This document shows positions 48,100-56,620 of a DNA stretch of 56,620 nt, in pieces; within the stretch, counting starts at the first letter, position 1, and each line of letters starts with the position of its first letter. The stretch is taken from positions 1-56,620 of the forward strand of contig JADFAL010000014.1 in the NCBI GenBank assembly GCA_015665275.1. Direction: 5' to 3'. Source of the stretch: Flavobacteriales bacterium. GTDB taxonomy: Bacteria; Bacteroidota; Bacteroidia; Flavobacteriales_D; Crocinitomicaceae. The position numbers and the translations under genes were made by a program. Below the pieces are notes generated by a model that made no database searches, was not told the DNA's origin, and worked only from the letters and a program-made list of their open reading frames with translations.

Positions 48100-50106
48100 A
48101 TGACAAACGAAGATTTTCAAAAAGACATATTAGTAGGAATTCCGACTGAAATTCCAACAGCCCCTGAAAAAGAATCAGGCATCAATCACGCTCCGAAGCG
48201 GAAGCAAATATTAACAGAGGAAGAACGCAAGTTGGCACTTCGAAATGCGCTTCGCTACTTTCCGAAAGAACAGCATCCAAAACTTGCACCTGAGTTCATG
48301 GAAGAGCTGAACGAATATGGACGTATATACATGCTTCGCTACCGTCCAAAATATGCGATGCATGCACGATCAATTGATTCGTATCCTGGTAAATGCGATC
48401 AGGCAAAGGCCATCATGCTGATGATCCAAAACAACTTGGATTATGCCGTAGCACAGCATCCACATGAGTTGATTACTTATGGGGGAAATGGTGCTGTTTT
48501 CCAGAATTGGATTCAATACCGATTGGCGATGAAATATCTCGCCGAAATGACAGACGAGCAAACCTTAGTAATGTATTCCGGGCACCCAATGGGACTGTTC
48601 CCGAGTCATAAAGATGCACCGCGCGTTGTAGTAACCAATGGAATGATGATCCCCAACTATTCGAAGCCAGATGATTGGGAAAAATTCAATGCACTTGGAG
48701 TAACGCAATACGGTCAGATGACCGCTGGTTCGTATATGTACATCGGTCCGCAAGGAATTGTGCACGGTACAACAATTACCGTACTGAATGGATTCCGTAA
48801 AATTCAAAAACCTTCAGCAGGATCTCTTTTTGTGACTTCTGGATTGGGAGGAATGAGCGGAGCGCAGCCGAAAGCTGGAACTATTGCGGGATGTGTTACG
48901 GTTTGTGCAGAGGTGAATCCAAAAATCACCAAGATTCGACACGAACAAGGCTGGATCCATGAAATCCTTGAGGATTTGGATCAATTGGTGAATCGTGTTC
49001 GTAAGGCGCAAGAAAACAAGGAGGCGGTGTCGTTAGCATATCTCGGAAACATTGTGGATGTCTGGGAGAAATTTGACACATCCGATATACACATCGATTT
49101 GGGATCGGACCAAACATCATTGCACAATCCTTGGGCGGGAGGTTATTATCCTGTTGGATGGACGTTTGAAGAATCGAATGAGATGATGGCGAGCGATCCT
49201 GAGAAATTTAAAGAAAACGTACAAAGCACGTTGCGCAGACACGCGGCGGCTATCAATAAACATACAGCGAAAGGAACGTATTTCTTCGACTACGGAAATG
49301 CATTTTTGTTGGAAGCATCCAGAGCTGGAGCAGACATTATGGCTGAGAACGGGATTGATTTCCGTTATCCATCATATGTACAAGATATTATGGGGCCGAT
49401 GTGCTTCGATTTTGGATTTGGACCTTTCCGATGGGTATGTGGTTCAGGAAAACCAGAAGATCTTCAAAAAACAGATGACCTTGCATGTGAGGTACTAGAA
49501 GAAATAATGAAGAATAGCCCTTCGGAGATTCAGCAACAAATGGCTGATAATATCCAATGGATCAAAGGTGCTCAAGAGAATAAATTGGTGGTAGGTTCGC
49601 AAGCGCGAATTCTATATGCGGATGCGGAAGGAAGAATGAAAATCGCCAAGGCATTTAACGACGCAATAGCGGCAGGAACGATTGGATCGGTAATTTTAGG
49701 GCGTGATCATCACGATGTTTCTGGAACTGATTCTCCGTATCGAGAAACGTCTAATATTTACGATGGTTCAAGATTTACAGCTGATATGGCCATTCAAAAT
49801 GTTATAGGAGATTCTTTCCGAGGCGCAACGTGGGTGTCCATTCACAACGGCGGTGGAGTAGGCTGGGGAGAAGTAATGAACGGTGGATTTGGAATGCTTC
49901 TAGACGGAACTGCTGATGCCGAACGCAGATTGACCTCTATGTTGCATTGGGATGTGAACAATGGAATTTCTAGAAGAAGCTGGGCACGAAACGAAGGTGC
50001 TATTTTCGCGATCAAACGTGCTATGGAAATCGAACCACGATTGAAAGTCACCGTACCTGAGTTGGTAGACGATGAAGTCATTGATTCCATTTTTGAAAAA
50101 GTATAA
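48100..50106 (+). CDS. hutU: Urocanate hydratase
   Basis: The 668-residue protein matches the long form of urocanase: LRYRPKYAMHARSIDSYPGKC, MYSGHPMGLFPSH, the NAD-binding TSGLGGMSGAQPKAG and the cysteine region MGPMCFDFGFGPFRWVCGSG. It converts urocanate to 4-imidazolone-5-propionate in histidine degradation. No other hut gene lies in the window. About 100 residues longer than the bacterial 550-residue form, with an extended N-terminus. Confidence 0.96.
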   Translation: MTNEDFQKDILVGIPTEIPTAPEKESGINHAPKRKQILTEEERKLALRNALRYFPKEQHPKLAPEFMEELNEYGRIYMLRYRPKYAMHARSIDSYPGKCDQAKAIMLMIQNNLDYAVAQHPHELITYGGNGAVFQNWIQYRLAMKYLAEMTDEQTLVMYSGHPMGLFPSHKDAPRVVVTNGMMIPNYSKPDDWEKFNALGVTQYGQMTAGSYMYIGPQGIVHGTTITVLNGFRKIQKPSAGSLFVTSGLGGMSGAQPKAGTIAGCVTVCAEVNPKITKIRHEQGWIHEILEDLDQLVNRVRKAQENKEAVSLAYLGNIVDVWEKFDTSDIHIDLGSDQTSLHNPWAGGYYPVGWTFEESNEMMASDPEKFKENVQSTLRRHAAAINKHTAKGTYFFDYGNAFLLEASRAGADIMAENGIDFRYPSYVQDIMGPMCFDFGFGPFRWVCGSGKPEDLQKTDDLACEVLEEIMKNSPSEIQQQMADNIQWIKGAQENKLVVGSQARILYADAEGRMKIAKAFNDAIAAGTIGSVILGRDHHDVSGTDSPYRETSNIYDGSRFTADMAIQNVIGDSFRGATWVSIHNGGGVGWGEVMNGGFGMLLDGTADAERRLTSMLHWDVNNGISRRSWARNEGAIFAIKRAMEIEPRLKVTVPELVDDEVIDSIFEKV

Positions 50107-50146
50107 AACTGAATGATGCTAACATAAAGCGTCAAGAGCCTAATTA

Positions 50147-50190
50147 AAAGCCCCGGTCATCGAGTATAGTCGAGATTTGGGGCTTTTTTG
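50147..50190. terminator. REP-like terminator, copy 2
   Basis: AAAAGCCCC pairs with GGGGCTTTT around CATCGAG...TCGAGAT. It lies between convergent hutU and the LamG-LytTR gene and can act both ways. Confidence 0.88.
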
Positions 50191-50226
50191 TACAAAGTCA
50201 TTAGTTCAATGCCTAGGAAAAAATGG

Positions 50227-51249
50227 TTACTTAAAATTGGCACTTAGCGTCTCAAATTCTTGTATCCTGTATCTGGACAATTTCGCCTGAATGCCTTTAC
50301 AGAGATCAATTTCACCTTTGTTTTTGTTAAAGGTTTTGATGTAGTCTGTATTCACAATCCAAGATTTGTGTGAACGGAAAAACCTCTTTGATTCCGGCAG
50401 TACGTTCTCGAAATGCTTCAGGTTTTTACTCACCAGAAGATCCTTCTCATCAACCAAATAGATAGTGCTGTACGCACCTTTTGCCTGAATGGCGATAATG
50501 TCGTTACAAGAATATGCACCGTTTTGGTAATTTCCCTGAACTAAAGGATTCATTATAGTACCATCATTTCCGTTCGGCGTTTGGTCTGCAACTATATTTC
50601 CAGTTTCATTTTCGAAAGTATAGTAAGCCAACAGCCCCGATTCGGTTCCTGTCAAACAAGCATTCATATCAGCAATAATATCAGCGGGACCCCACGCAAT
50701 GTTCCAAATTCTCACTTCATCGATAAGCGAAAATTGATTCACGTTTGAATCGTCTCCGCGAGCACCAATCCGCATCGTTGGAACAATTGTAAACTGATCT
50801 GACCCAAGATTGGTTGAATTGTCCAATATCCCATCGATGTAAATAGACATGATTCCCGTTGATTCATTGTAGGTCACGGCGATATGTGTCCAAGTGTCAT
50901 CAGGTATTATTTGGTTTCCAATAAGATTGGGCTGTGCACCATTCGACATGGCATAAGCTTGTACACGTTTGTTCGTTAAGCGCAAAGCATATCCACCATT
51001 GGAAGTACTTTGATCGTAACATTCTACAATATGCATTTGACTCAAGTCAAAACCTGGAGGCATTCGAAGCATCGATTCAATTGTCCAGTCACTAGATAGT
51101 TGAAGATCGGTACCATTAATGTCCACATCGATATAACGTTTCATAATTATCCCCCCATCGCCGGGTTCTGAAAAGAATGCCTTACTGTCTTGGGCAACGG
51201 AACCAAAGCCAAGAGTTAGTAAGAAAAGGGAAAGTAAACTTGTTTTCAT
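50227..51249 (-). CDS. Signal peptide + LamG domain + LytTR DNA-binding domain chimera
   Basis: The ATG at 51249 gives 340 residues. Residues 1-20 are a signal peptide (MKTSLLSLFLLTLGFGSVA before Q). Residues about 45-225 are a LamG/concanavalin-like jelly roll (WTHIAVTYNESTGIMSIYIDG, IDEVRIWNIA). Residues about 250-335 are a LytTR domain (AKGAYSTIYLVDEKDLLVSK, FFRSHKSWIVNTDYI), normally a cytoplasmic DNA-binding module of response regulators. No membrane segment separates them, so as read the LytTR part would be exported. Either a gene fusion or a domain with an unexpected role. Confidence 0.8.
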   Translation of the reverse strand: MKTSLLSLFLLTLGFGSVAQDSKAFFSEPGDGGIIMKRYIDVDINGTDLQLSSDWTIESMLRMPPGFDLSQMHIVECYDQSTSNGGYALRLTNKRVQAYAMSNGAQPNLIGNQIIPDDTWTHIAVTYNESTGIMSIYIDGILDNSTNLGSDQFTIVPTMRIGARGDDSNVNQFSLIDEVRIWNIAWGPADIIADMNACLTGTESGLLAYYTFENETGNIVADQTPNGNDGTIMNPLVQGNYQNGAYSCNDIIAIQAKGAYSTIYLVDEKDLLVSKNLKHFENVLPESKRFFRSHKSWIVNTDYIKTFNKNKGEIDLCKGIQAKLSRYRIQEFETLSANFK

Positions 51250-51341
51250 AGTGTTGTTTTTTGCAAGCATACAACAGCATGAAATTCGAATCAAATCCGT
51301 TTAACGATTGGATGGTTTCGTTTTAGGACTGGATAATTTAG

Positions 51342-54300
51342 TTAGCCAATCAAGCGCAGTTCATTCAAAGAAGTATAGTAGATGTAAGCACGAACATTTG
51401 GATAGTCCATTGCTTTTAGCGCACTTTGATATTGACGTATTTGACGAATATCCTTATCCGAAGGAACCCCAGTTTTATAATCAAGGACAATAGTTTCTTC
51501 CTTTGATAGAAATAATGCATCCACGCGAATATTGGCACCGTTTTTCAAGAGAATAGCTTGTTCTGATAGCCGCTTTTCTGACTTAGAAACGATATCAAGA
51601 AAGTCCTCGTTCGTCCATAGATTGGAGAGTAGGCCATGAAGCCGCTCCTTTTGCTTCGATTCAATAAGGCCTTCAAAAATGGCATGTTCCAAAGCGGTAT
51701 CAATATCTTTTTCCTTTGAAATTCGACTGGCTAATAAATGAAACGCAATTCCAAATTGCATGTCCTCACTTAGGTATTCCGACTCCTGTAACTCCTCTGT
51801 GTCCTGAAAAGCAATGTGAGGGAACCACAATCGATCACTAATATCTTGTGGGAAAAAGTTTTTGGCGTAGTCGTCTTTCTCCGATGCTGTTCTTGCTCCG
51901 TCAGAAATAGAAACTAGCAAAGAATCATCTTCGGTTTTCGCCAATCCCGAAGCGTCCAATACTTCATGAAACATGGCGCCAAAAGTTCGTTTTTCAAAGA
52001 TATTTCGAATGTACAATCGTTCTACCGGGCGTGTCATTCCAACGTAGCAAAGATTGACAATGTCAGTCAGGATTTGATTTTTTTCCTTTTGGTACAAAGT
52101 CACCAAGGGATTCAGAATATCGGTTTGTGAAGGGCGTTTGTACAAGAGGAAATCGTTCCAATCAACGAGGAAATTACTCTTGAGATCCAGATTGATATTC
52201 AGCGAAGGCATAATAACTACAGGGAACTCCAAACCTTTCGATTTGTGAATTGTCATAATATTGACCGCATCTTTGGCAGCCGGAACTTGCACGGCAATAT
52301 TGCTTTTCTTTCTTTCGTACTTTTCAAGAAATAACGCCAAGTTCGGACCTCGACTCAATCCGTAATCATGCGCCCAATCTGCTAAGTGGTGTAAATAGGG
52401 GTTCTTTAGCTCATGGAGATTGGAAATGCGATAAAAACCTTGTATTAAATCATACAGGTGCTCGTATTTGAAGAAGAAGCGCTCCTTCGACCCGAAATGA
52501 TCCCGTAAAAATTCGTTGTCATCAAAGTAACGATAACGGCTACCAGATTCCGAGGTCGCCTCCTTGAGGTACTGGCGATAAACTTCGTAACTCTCGTGTT
52601 TGAGTCGCAAGAACATTTCAGAAAATTGCTTTTTTTCATTCTCTCCCGACGGTTTTAATCGCCACTTTAAAAAGGCAATGGTCAAGCGAACTTCAGCGCT
52701 GGAATCAATCAATAAAGAGTCTGTTGAAACGACTTTGTACCCGGCCTGGTCAAGAGCAACGGCCCATGAATTGCATTCGCGATTTTTGCGTCCCAAAATA
52801 CAGATTTCGGACGCTTCGTACCCATCACTCAAACACTGTTCAATCCATTCAATGAGTTGCGCTACGATTGCCTGATGCGTATCTTTTTCTTCCCTCGATT
52901 CGATGTGGATCAATCCATTTTTAGAACTCTTCGGTTGCTGATGAACGGTGTTGTAGAATGTCGCCGTGTCTTCTGGTAACTGTGATTGGAATTCTTCGAA
53001 AAAAGCATTGTTAAAATTGACGATTGACGGACTCGAACGCCAATTACTATCCAATTGTTCTACACTACCCATTTCGATAAAGAAGGAAGACGTAGCGGCA
53101 ATTTTCGGATCGTGCCCCGGATTGTAAATAGCCGGTAACTCCACGAATTGTTCGGCCACTCCGTTCTTGAATCGGTAGATGGACTGCTTGGGATCACCTA
53201 CAATTAAATTGTGATGATTGTGCCCGATGGATTCGTGAATGAGCGGAACAAGGTTCAACCATTGCAAATGAGAAGTGTCTTGGAATTCATCCAACAAAAA
53301 GTGATGATAACGCGTTCCGAGACGCTCGTAGATAAAAGGAGCATTTTCGTTCTGAATCAAGTCGGAAATTAAACTGTTGAATTCGGAGATTCGAATCAAT
53401 TGAGCATCGTTTCGAGAGTCGTTCAGCGCCATAGCCATATGCTGCAACAGCGCCATGTTGAAATAGTTTTTTAGGAACAAATGTGTTGCTGCGTATTGCT
53501 GCAGTTCACTTTCCCAATAACTATTGATTTCCATTAACTGTGCTCGAATATTTTCGGGAATATCTTTCTTCCCGTCTTGTTTTTCGAGGTTTCCTACCAA
53601 TCGTTTTTTAATCAATTCAGGCTGAACAGGAAATTGTTCGTGGCTCACAATTCCACGAATATCATTTACCGTATGACCTCCGCCGTGAACCGATTTTGGA
53701 TCTAAGAGTTCAATTTCCTCTCGCAGCGGTAATGCCAGTTTTATGTAGGAATGATCCATTTTCTTTTGGTGTGCCTGCAACTCTCGATAACGTTCAGGAG
53801 TCAGTTCCAACTCAAGTAATTGTTTCACCCCTTCTTGATGTCGTTCGTTTTTGAGAATGCTACCAAATTCAATTAGGTTCCGACGGAAATTCCACGTCTT
53901 TTCTTCATCAATATTACTCTTCGCATATTGAAACATCAGCTGGTTCAATTCGCTGCTTTCAGAATTCCCCAGTTGGTTCAGTAAATCATCAACGACTTTT
54001 TCAATCAGTTCGGTTTCATCCAAAACCACTTCAAATTCACCCGGTAAATCCAAATCTCGGCTGAATGACTTAATCAAGCGCAAGTTGAATTTGTCTATGG
54101 TCATTACGTGGAAATCCTCGTACCGATGAAGAATCATTTCCAATATCTTCTGACAACGAGTTAAAACATCATCTGGAGAAATATTCAGAGACTGGGCCAA
54201 AGTCAATTTTAACGATTTTTTTGAAGGATCTTCACTCCCAATTCCGTCTAATGCTTGAATGATTCGCTCTTTCATCTCCAACGCTGCCTTATTGGTAAAC

Positions 54301-54446
54301 GTCATAGCAATAAGATGCTTGAATTCGGAGGGCGAAGCTTTTTCTCCAATAAGTAACTGAATGTACTCCTGAACAAGGCGATAGGTCTTACCGCTACCCG
54401 CAGAGGCATTCAGTATTTGTAGAGGCTTTTGGAGGTTTTGACTCAT
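51342..54446 (-). CDS. addA: AddA-type ATP-dependent helicase-nuclease (UvrD/RecB family)
   Basis: The 1034-residue protein has Walker A ASAGSGKT at 14-21, FTNKAALEMKERI, motif II LLDEFQDT near 385, motif VI YVGMTRPVERL near 800 and a C-terminal RecB-type nuclease (GIAFHLL; VDALFL near 972; LDYKTG near 984; QIRQYQ). This layout is that of AddA, which processes double-strand breaks with AddB. No AddB gene is adjacent: the upstream neighbour is the divergent mbnP-like gene. Confidence 0.9.
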   Translation of the reverse strand: MSQNLQKPLQILNASAGSGKTYRLVQEYIQLLIGEKASPSEFKHLIAMTFTNKAALEMKERIIQALDGIGSEDPSKKSLKLTLAQSLNISPDDVLTRCQKILEMILHRYEDFHVMTIDKFNLRLIKSFSRDLDLPGEFEVVLDETELIEKVVDDLLNQLGNSESSELNQLMFQYAKSNIDEEKTWNFRRNLIEFGSILKNERHQEGVKQLLELELTPERYRELQAHQKKMDHSYIKLALPLREEIELLDPKSVHGGGHTVNDIRGIVSHEQFPVQPELIKKRLVGNLEKQDGKKDIPENIRAQLMEINSYWESELQQYAATHLFLKNYFNMALLQHMAMALNDSRNDAQLIRISEFNSLISDLIQNENAPFIYERLGTRYHHFLLDEFQDTSHLQWLNLVPLIHESIGHNHHNLIVGDPKQSIYRFKNGVAEQFVELPAIYNPGHDPKIAATSSFFIEMGSVEQLDSNWRSSPSIVNFNNAFFEEFQSQLPEDTATFYNTVHQQPKSSKNGLIHIESREEKDTHQAIVAQLIEWIEQCLSDGYEASEICILGRKNRECNSWAVALDQAGYKVVSTDSLLIDSSAEVRLTIAFLKWRLKPSGENEKKQFSEMFLRLKHESYEVYRQYLKEATSESGSRYRYFDDNEFLRDHFGSKERFFFKYEHLYDLIQGFYRISNLHELKNPYLHHLADWAHDYGLSRGPNLALFLEKYERKKSNIAVQVPAAKDAVNIMTIHKSKGLEFPVVIMPSLNINLDLKSNFLVDWNDFLLYKRPSQTDILNPLVTLYQKEKNQILTDIVNLCYVGMTRPVERLYIRNIFEKRTFGAMFHEVLDASGLAKTEDDSLLVSISDGARTASEKDDYAKNFFPQDISDRLWFPHIAFQDTEELQESEYLSEDMQFGIAFHLLASRISKEKDIDTALEHAIFEGLIESKQKERLHGLLSNLWTNEDFLDIVSKSEKRLSEQAILLKNGANIRVDALFLSKEETIVLDYKTGVPSDKDIRQIRQYQSALKAMDYPNVRAYIYYTSLNELRLIG

Positions 54447-54541
54447 GATTCAAGTTAAAAGTACACAAGTGGTAGCGTTTGACCAGTATGATTGACCAGA
54501 AATATGACTGTTGCAAACTTTTATTTGCGGCGCTATTTCGC

Positions 54542-54549
54542 TAAATTTG
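54542..54549 (+). promoter_or_regulatory. -7 box 5 bases before the MbnP-family start
   Basis: TAAATTTG, AGAAT, ATG. TTTG at 54524-54527 is the best -33 candidate, with a 14-base spacer that is shorter than usual. Confidence 0.55.
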
Positions 54550-54554
54550 AGAAT

Positions 54555-55307
54555 ATGAATAAGTTATTTGTTGTGGGATTGGTTGGGATGGTTTTACTTA
54601 CTTCTGTTAGTTGTAAGGAAGATCCTCCTGCGCCAGAGCCAGAACCGGTAGATACAGTAAGAATCGATTTGCAGCCTGTATTCAATGGTGCCGATCTTTA
54701 TTTGGATTCTACATATACAACGGTAGAAGGACATAACGTGCAATTCACCGATATCAAATTCTATCTAGAAGATGTTAAAAATGGTGCCGTTCAATTAACG
54801 GATGCCATGCTCTTTGATTACGGAGCACGTGGATCTTTGTTATACGATGGAAATGGAACAGCGGCCAATTTTGGTTCACTGACTGCAAATCTTGGAGTAG
54901 GGTCTGCAAATAACAACAGTGATCCATCGGCATTTCCAAACGATAGCTGGTTGAATATTTCCAATTCTAACGACATGCATTGGGGCTGGAATCCCGGCTA
55001 TATTTTCGTAAAAGTAGAAGCGCGAGTAGATACCATTCAGGACGGGAATGACCTATTCGATCAATTTGTTGTGTTACATGCCGGACTTAATGAAAACCTA
55101 GAAACAGTTAGTTTTTCTAATCTAAACTGGAGCAGTGTTGGAAGCAACCGACACTTGTTGTCTATGGAATTGGACATGAGCGAATTCTTACAATCTACTG
55201 TGAATACAATCGATTTGCAATTTGAAAACTCCACGCATTCAGCTCCAGGTCAGGAAACGCTGACTACGAAAGTGATGGAAAATTTTAAAGAAGCCTTAAC
55301 CCCTTAA
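54555..55307 (+). CDS. MbnP-family lipoprotein (copper-binding partner of MbnH)
   Basis: From the ATG at 54555 the 250-residue product has a lipoprotein signal (LLTSVSC) and a proline-glutamate linker, then the MbnP family pattern: VQFTDIKFYLEDVK, the tryptophan-rich motif MHWGWNPGYIFVKVE and an ending rich in strands. In methanotrophs, the di-heme enzyme MbnH oxidises a tryptophan of MbnP to kynurenine, which helps bind copper. The next gene, 5 bases on, is an MbnH-like di-heme protein, so the pair is probably one operon. An upstream start at 54492 would disrupt the signal. Confidence 0.87.
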   Translation: MNKLFVVGLVGMVLLTSVSCKEDPPAPEPEPVDTVRIDLQPVFNGADLYLDSTYTTVEGHNVQFTDIKFYLEDVKNGAVQLTDAMLFDYGARGSLLYDGNGTAANFGSLTANLGVGSANNNSDPSAFPNDSWLNISNSNDMHWGWNPGYIFVKVEARVDTIQDGNDLFDQFVVLHAGLNENLETVSFSNLNWSSVGSNRHLLSMELDMSEFLQSTVNTIDLQFENSTHSAPGQETLTTKVMENFKEALTP

Positions 55308-55312
55308 CTCGT

Positions 55313-56392
55313 ATGAAGTACGTACTGATATCTCTCTTATTTCTTGTCTTTACAGTCATTATTGCATGTAAAAAAGACACGGTTGCGTACGAACCAACAC
55401 CTTACGAATTAGAGATTCCATCGCACTTTCCTGATATGCCAATTCCAGCTGACAATCCAATGACAGTGGAAGGAGTAGAGTTAGGAAGAAAATTGTTCTA
55501 CGAAAAAAAATTGAGCGGAGACAACACGATGTCTTGTGGTAATTGTCACTCGCCGCAATCGGCCTTCTCTGATCCAAATCAGTTCTCAGAAGGCATTGAT
55601 GGGTCTATAGGAAATAGAAACGCAATGGCTTTAATCAACCTTGGATGGGACTCATTTTTATTCTGGGATGGTCGAGCCAAATCCCTTGAGGAATTAGTAT
55701 TGGAACCAGTAGAGAATCCAATTGAAATGCACGAAGATTGGTCAAATGCCATCAGCGAAATAACGCAAGAGGCAGAGTACCGAAATATGTTTTACCGTGC
55801 ATTTGGCGATCAAGAAATTGATAAGTATTTGGCAGCTAAAGCAATGGCGCAGTTTTTGCGTACAATGATTTCAGGGAAGTCTAAATATGACGTGATCTAC
55901 AAGAATAGTAACTTCGTTCCATTAACACCGGAAGAGCAGGCAATTCTGGCAACAGTTACTCCAGAAGAAACTGCAGGATATGATCTGTTCCAGAGTTTGA
56001 ATGGTGCAGATTGTTTTCATTGCCACAATGGACCATTGATGCGCGTAGAGAAATTCAGCAATAACGGGTTGGATGCAACGTTTACAGACTTGGGGCGTGC
56101 CGATGTGACAGGAGATATGAATGACGCCGGAAAGTTCAAAGTGCCAACGTTGAGGAATATAGCGCTCTCAGCACCGTATATGCACGATGGACGTTTCCAA
56201 AATTTGGATGAGGTGATTGATCATTATTCGCATAACATTCAAATGAGCCCTACCATTGACCCATTAATTGAGTTTGCCAATCAAGGCGGAGTTCAATTGG
56301 ATCAATTTGAAAAAGATCTACTCAAGGCATTTCTTTTGACATTGACGGATGAGGAGTTTATCAATAATCCAGATTTTCAAGAGCCAGAGTAA
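55313..56392 (+). CDS. MbnH/MauG-like di-heme cytochrome c peroxidase-family lipoprotein
   Basis: The 359-residue protein has a lipobox (VIIAC, Cys19), two heme sites CGNCH (75-79) and CFHCH (234-238), the tryptophan region FLFWDGRAKSLEELVLEPV and the segment KVPTLRNIALSAPYMHDGRF near 277-296. It belongs to the bacterial cytochrome c peroxidase/MauG superfamily. Beside an MbnP-family gene it is best read as MbnH, which makes high-valent hemes to modify the partner's tryptophan. A general peroxidase is the alternative. Confidence 0.88.
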   Translation: MKYVLISLLFLVFTVIIACKKDTVAYEPTPYELEIPSHFPDMPIPADNPMTVEGVELGRKLFYEKKLSGDNTMSCGNCHSPQSAFSDPNQFSEGIDGSIGNRNAMALINLGWDSFLFWDGRAKSLEELVLEPVENPIEMHEDWSNAISEITQEAEYRNMFYRAFGDQEIDKYLAAKAMAQFLRTMISGKSKYDVIYKNSNFVPLTPEEQAILATVTPEETAGYDLFQSLNGADCFHCHNGPLMRVEKFSNNGLDATFTDLGRADVTGDMNDAGKFKVPTLRNIALSAPYMHDGRFQNLDEVIDHYSHNIQMSPTIDPLIEFANQGGVQLDQFEKDLLKAFLLTLTDEEFINNPDFQEPE

Positions 56393-56430
56393 ATTATTTT
56401 ACTTTTTTTGTAGCGTTAGAGATAGCAATT

Positions 56431-56620
56431 ATGATAGACGAAAGACGACTTACAACAGAAGAAAAAGCACTAAAAATCAACTTGACATCAGATATTTACG
56501 GATGTTTCGCAGAAATAGGTGCAGGGCAGGAAGTAGCTGCCAATTTCTTCAAAGCCGGGGGTAGCTCCGGAACCATTGCATATACAATGTCGGCTTACGA
56601 TATGAAAGTATCGGATTCCA
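56431..56620 (+). CDS. 5' part of a conserved protein of unknown function (cut by window edge)
   Basis: An ATG at 56431 opens a frame that is still open at the right edge (63 codons). It reads MIDERRLTTEEKALKINL, then IYGCFAEIGAGQEVAANFF and AGGSSGTIAYTMSAYDMKVSDS. I recall this N-terminus from a widespread bacterial family of about 480 residues that is annotated inconsistently, so I give no function. It lies 38 bases after the MbnH-like gene and may be a separate unit. Confidence 0.65.
   Translation, partial: MIDERRLTTEEKALKINLTSDIYGCFAEIGAGQEVAANFFKAGGSSGTIAYTMSAYDMKVSDS

Overview
The window looks like a chromosome segment from a member of the Bacteroidota, most likely order Flavobacteriales. 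Evidence: promoters of the Bacteroidota type (TAnnTTTG near -7), almost no Shine-Dalgarno sequences, two secreted proteins with type IX secretion (T9SS) sorting domains, a DUF5686 outer-membrane protein, cysteine-poor S4 and L36, and gene orders that I recall from flavobacteria (recQ/tatC/lptB; pdhB/etfBA/bifunctional nuclease/nupC; rplQ/carA/eno). Family level is a guess (Crocinitomicaceae or Cryomorphaceae relatives). I see no rRNA, tRNA, CRISPR array, insertion sequence or prophage gene.

Layout. 1-9 kb: a truncated BamA/TamA-like outer-membrane protein, two small lipoproteins, lptB, a DUF5686 protein and tatC on the minus strand, then divergent recQ. 9-16 kb: a minus-strand run holding a lipocalin-like gene broken by an amber codon, an M20 amidohydrolase, a short TauE/SafE protein, a LuxE/PaaK-like acyltransferase, a nucleoside transporter with an extra N-terminal domain, a bifunctional nuclease and etfA/etfB. 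16.5-21.7 kb: pdhB, a small outer-membrane gene with two compensating frameshifts, and two divergent GT-C-type membrane glycosyltransferase genes, one broken by an in-frame TGA. 22-40 kb: one co-directional str-S10-spc-alpha ribosomal superoperon (rpsL to rplQ, with fusA, secY, infA and rpoA). 40-47.3 kb: a T9SS arylsulfotransferase-like protein, carA, eno and a large glycine-rich T9SS protein. 47.4-56.6 kb: a beta-barrel candidate, hutU, a secreted LamG-LytTR chimera, an AddA-like helicase-nuclease, an MbnP-MbnH copper-type pair, and the start of one more gene.

How the genes work together. The superoperon supplies ribosome, translocon and RNA polymerase alpha parts. EtfAB and PdhB serve electron transfer and acetyl-CoA formation. 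LptB, TatC, the BamA-like protein and DUF5686 serve the envelope. MbnP and MbnH form a likely enzyme-substrate pair that makes a kynurenine-based copper site.

Most unusual signals: (1) a set of intergenic hairpins whose arms are degenerate tandem 5-9-mers, of different sequence but the same build, in the spacers of essential operons; (2) repeated placement of TAnnTTTG exactly 4-5 bases before ATG, suggesting leaderless transcripts; (3) three disrupted genes between 9 and 22 kb; (4) a signal peptide + LamG + LytTR protein with no membrane segment between; (5) the MbnP-MbnH pair; (6) twin REP-like terminators.
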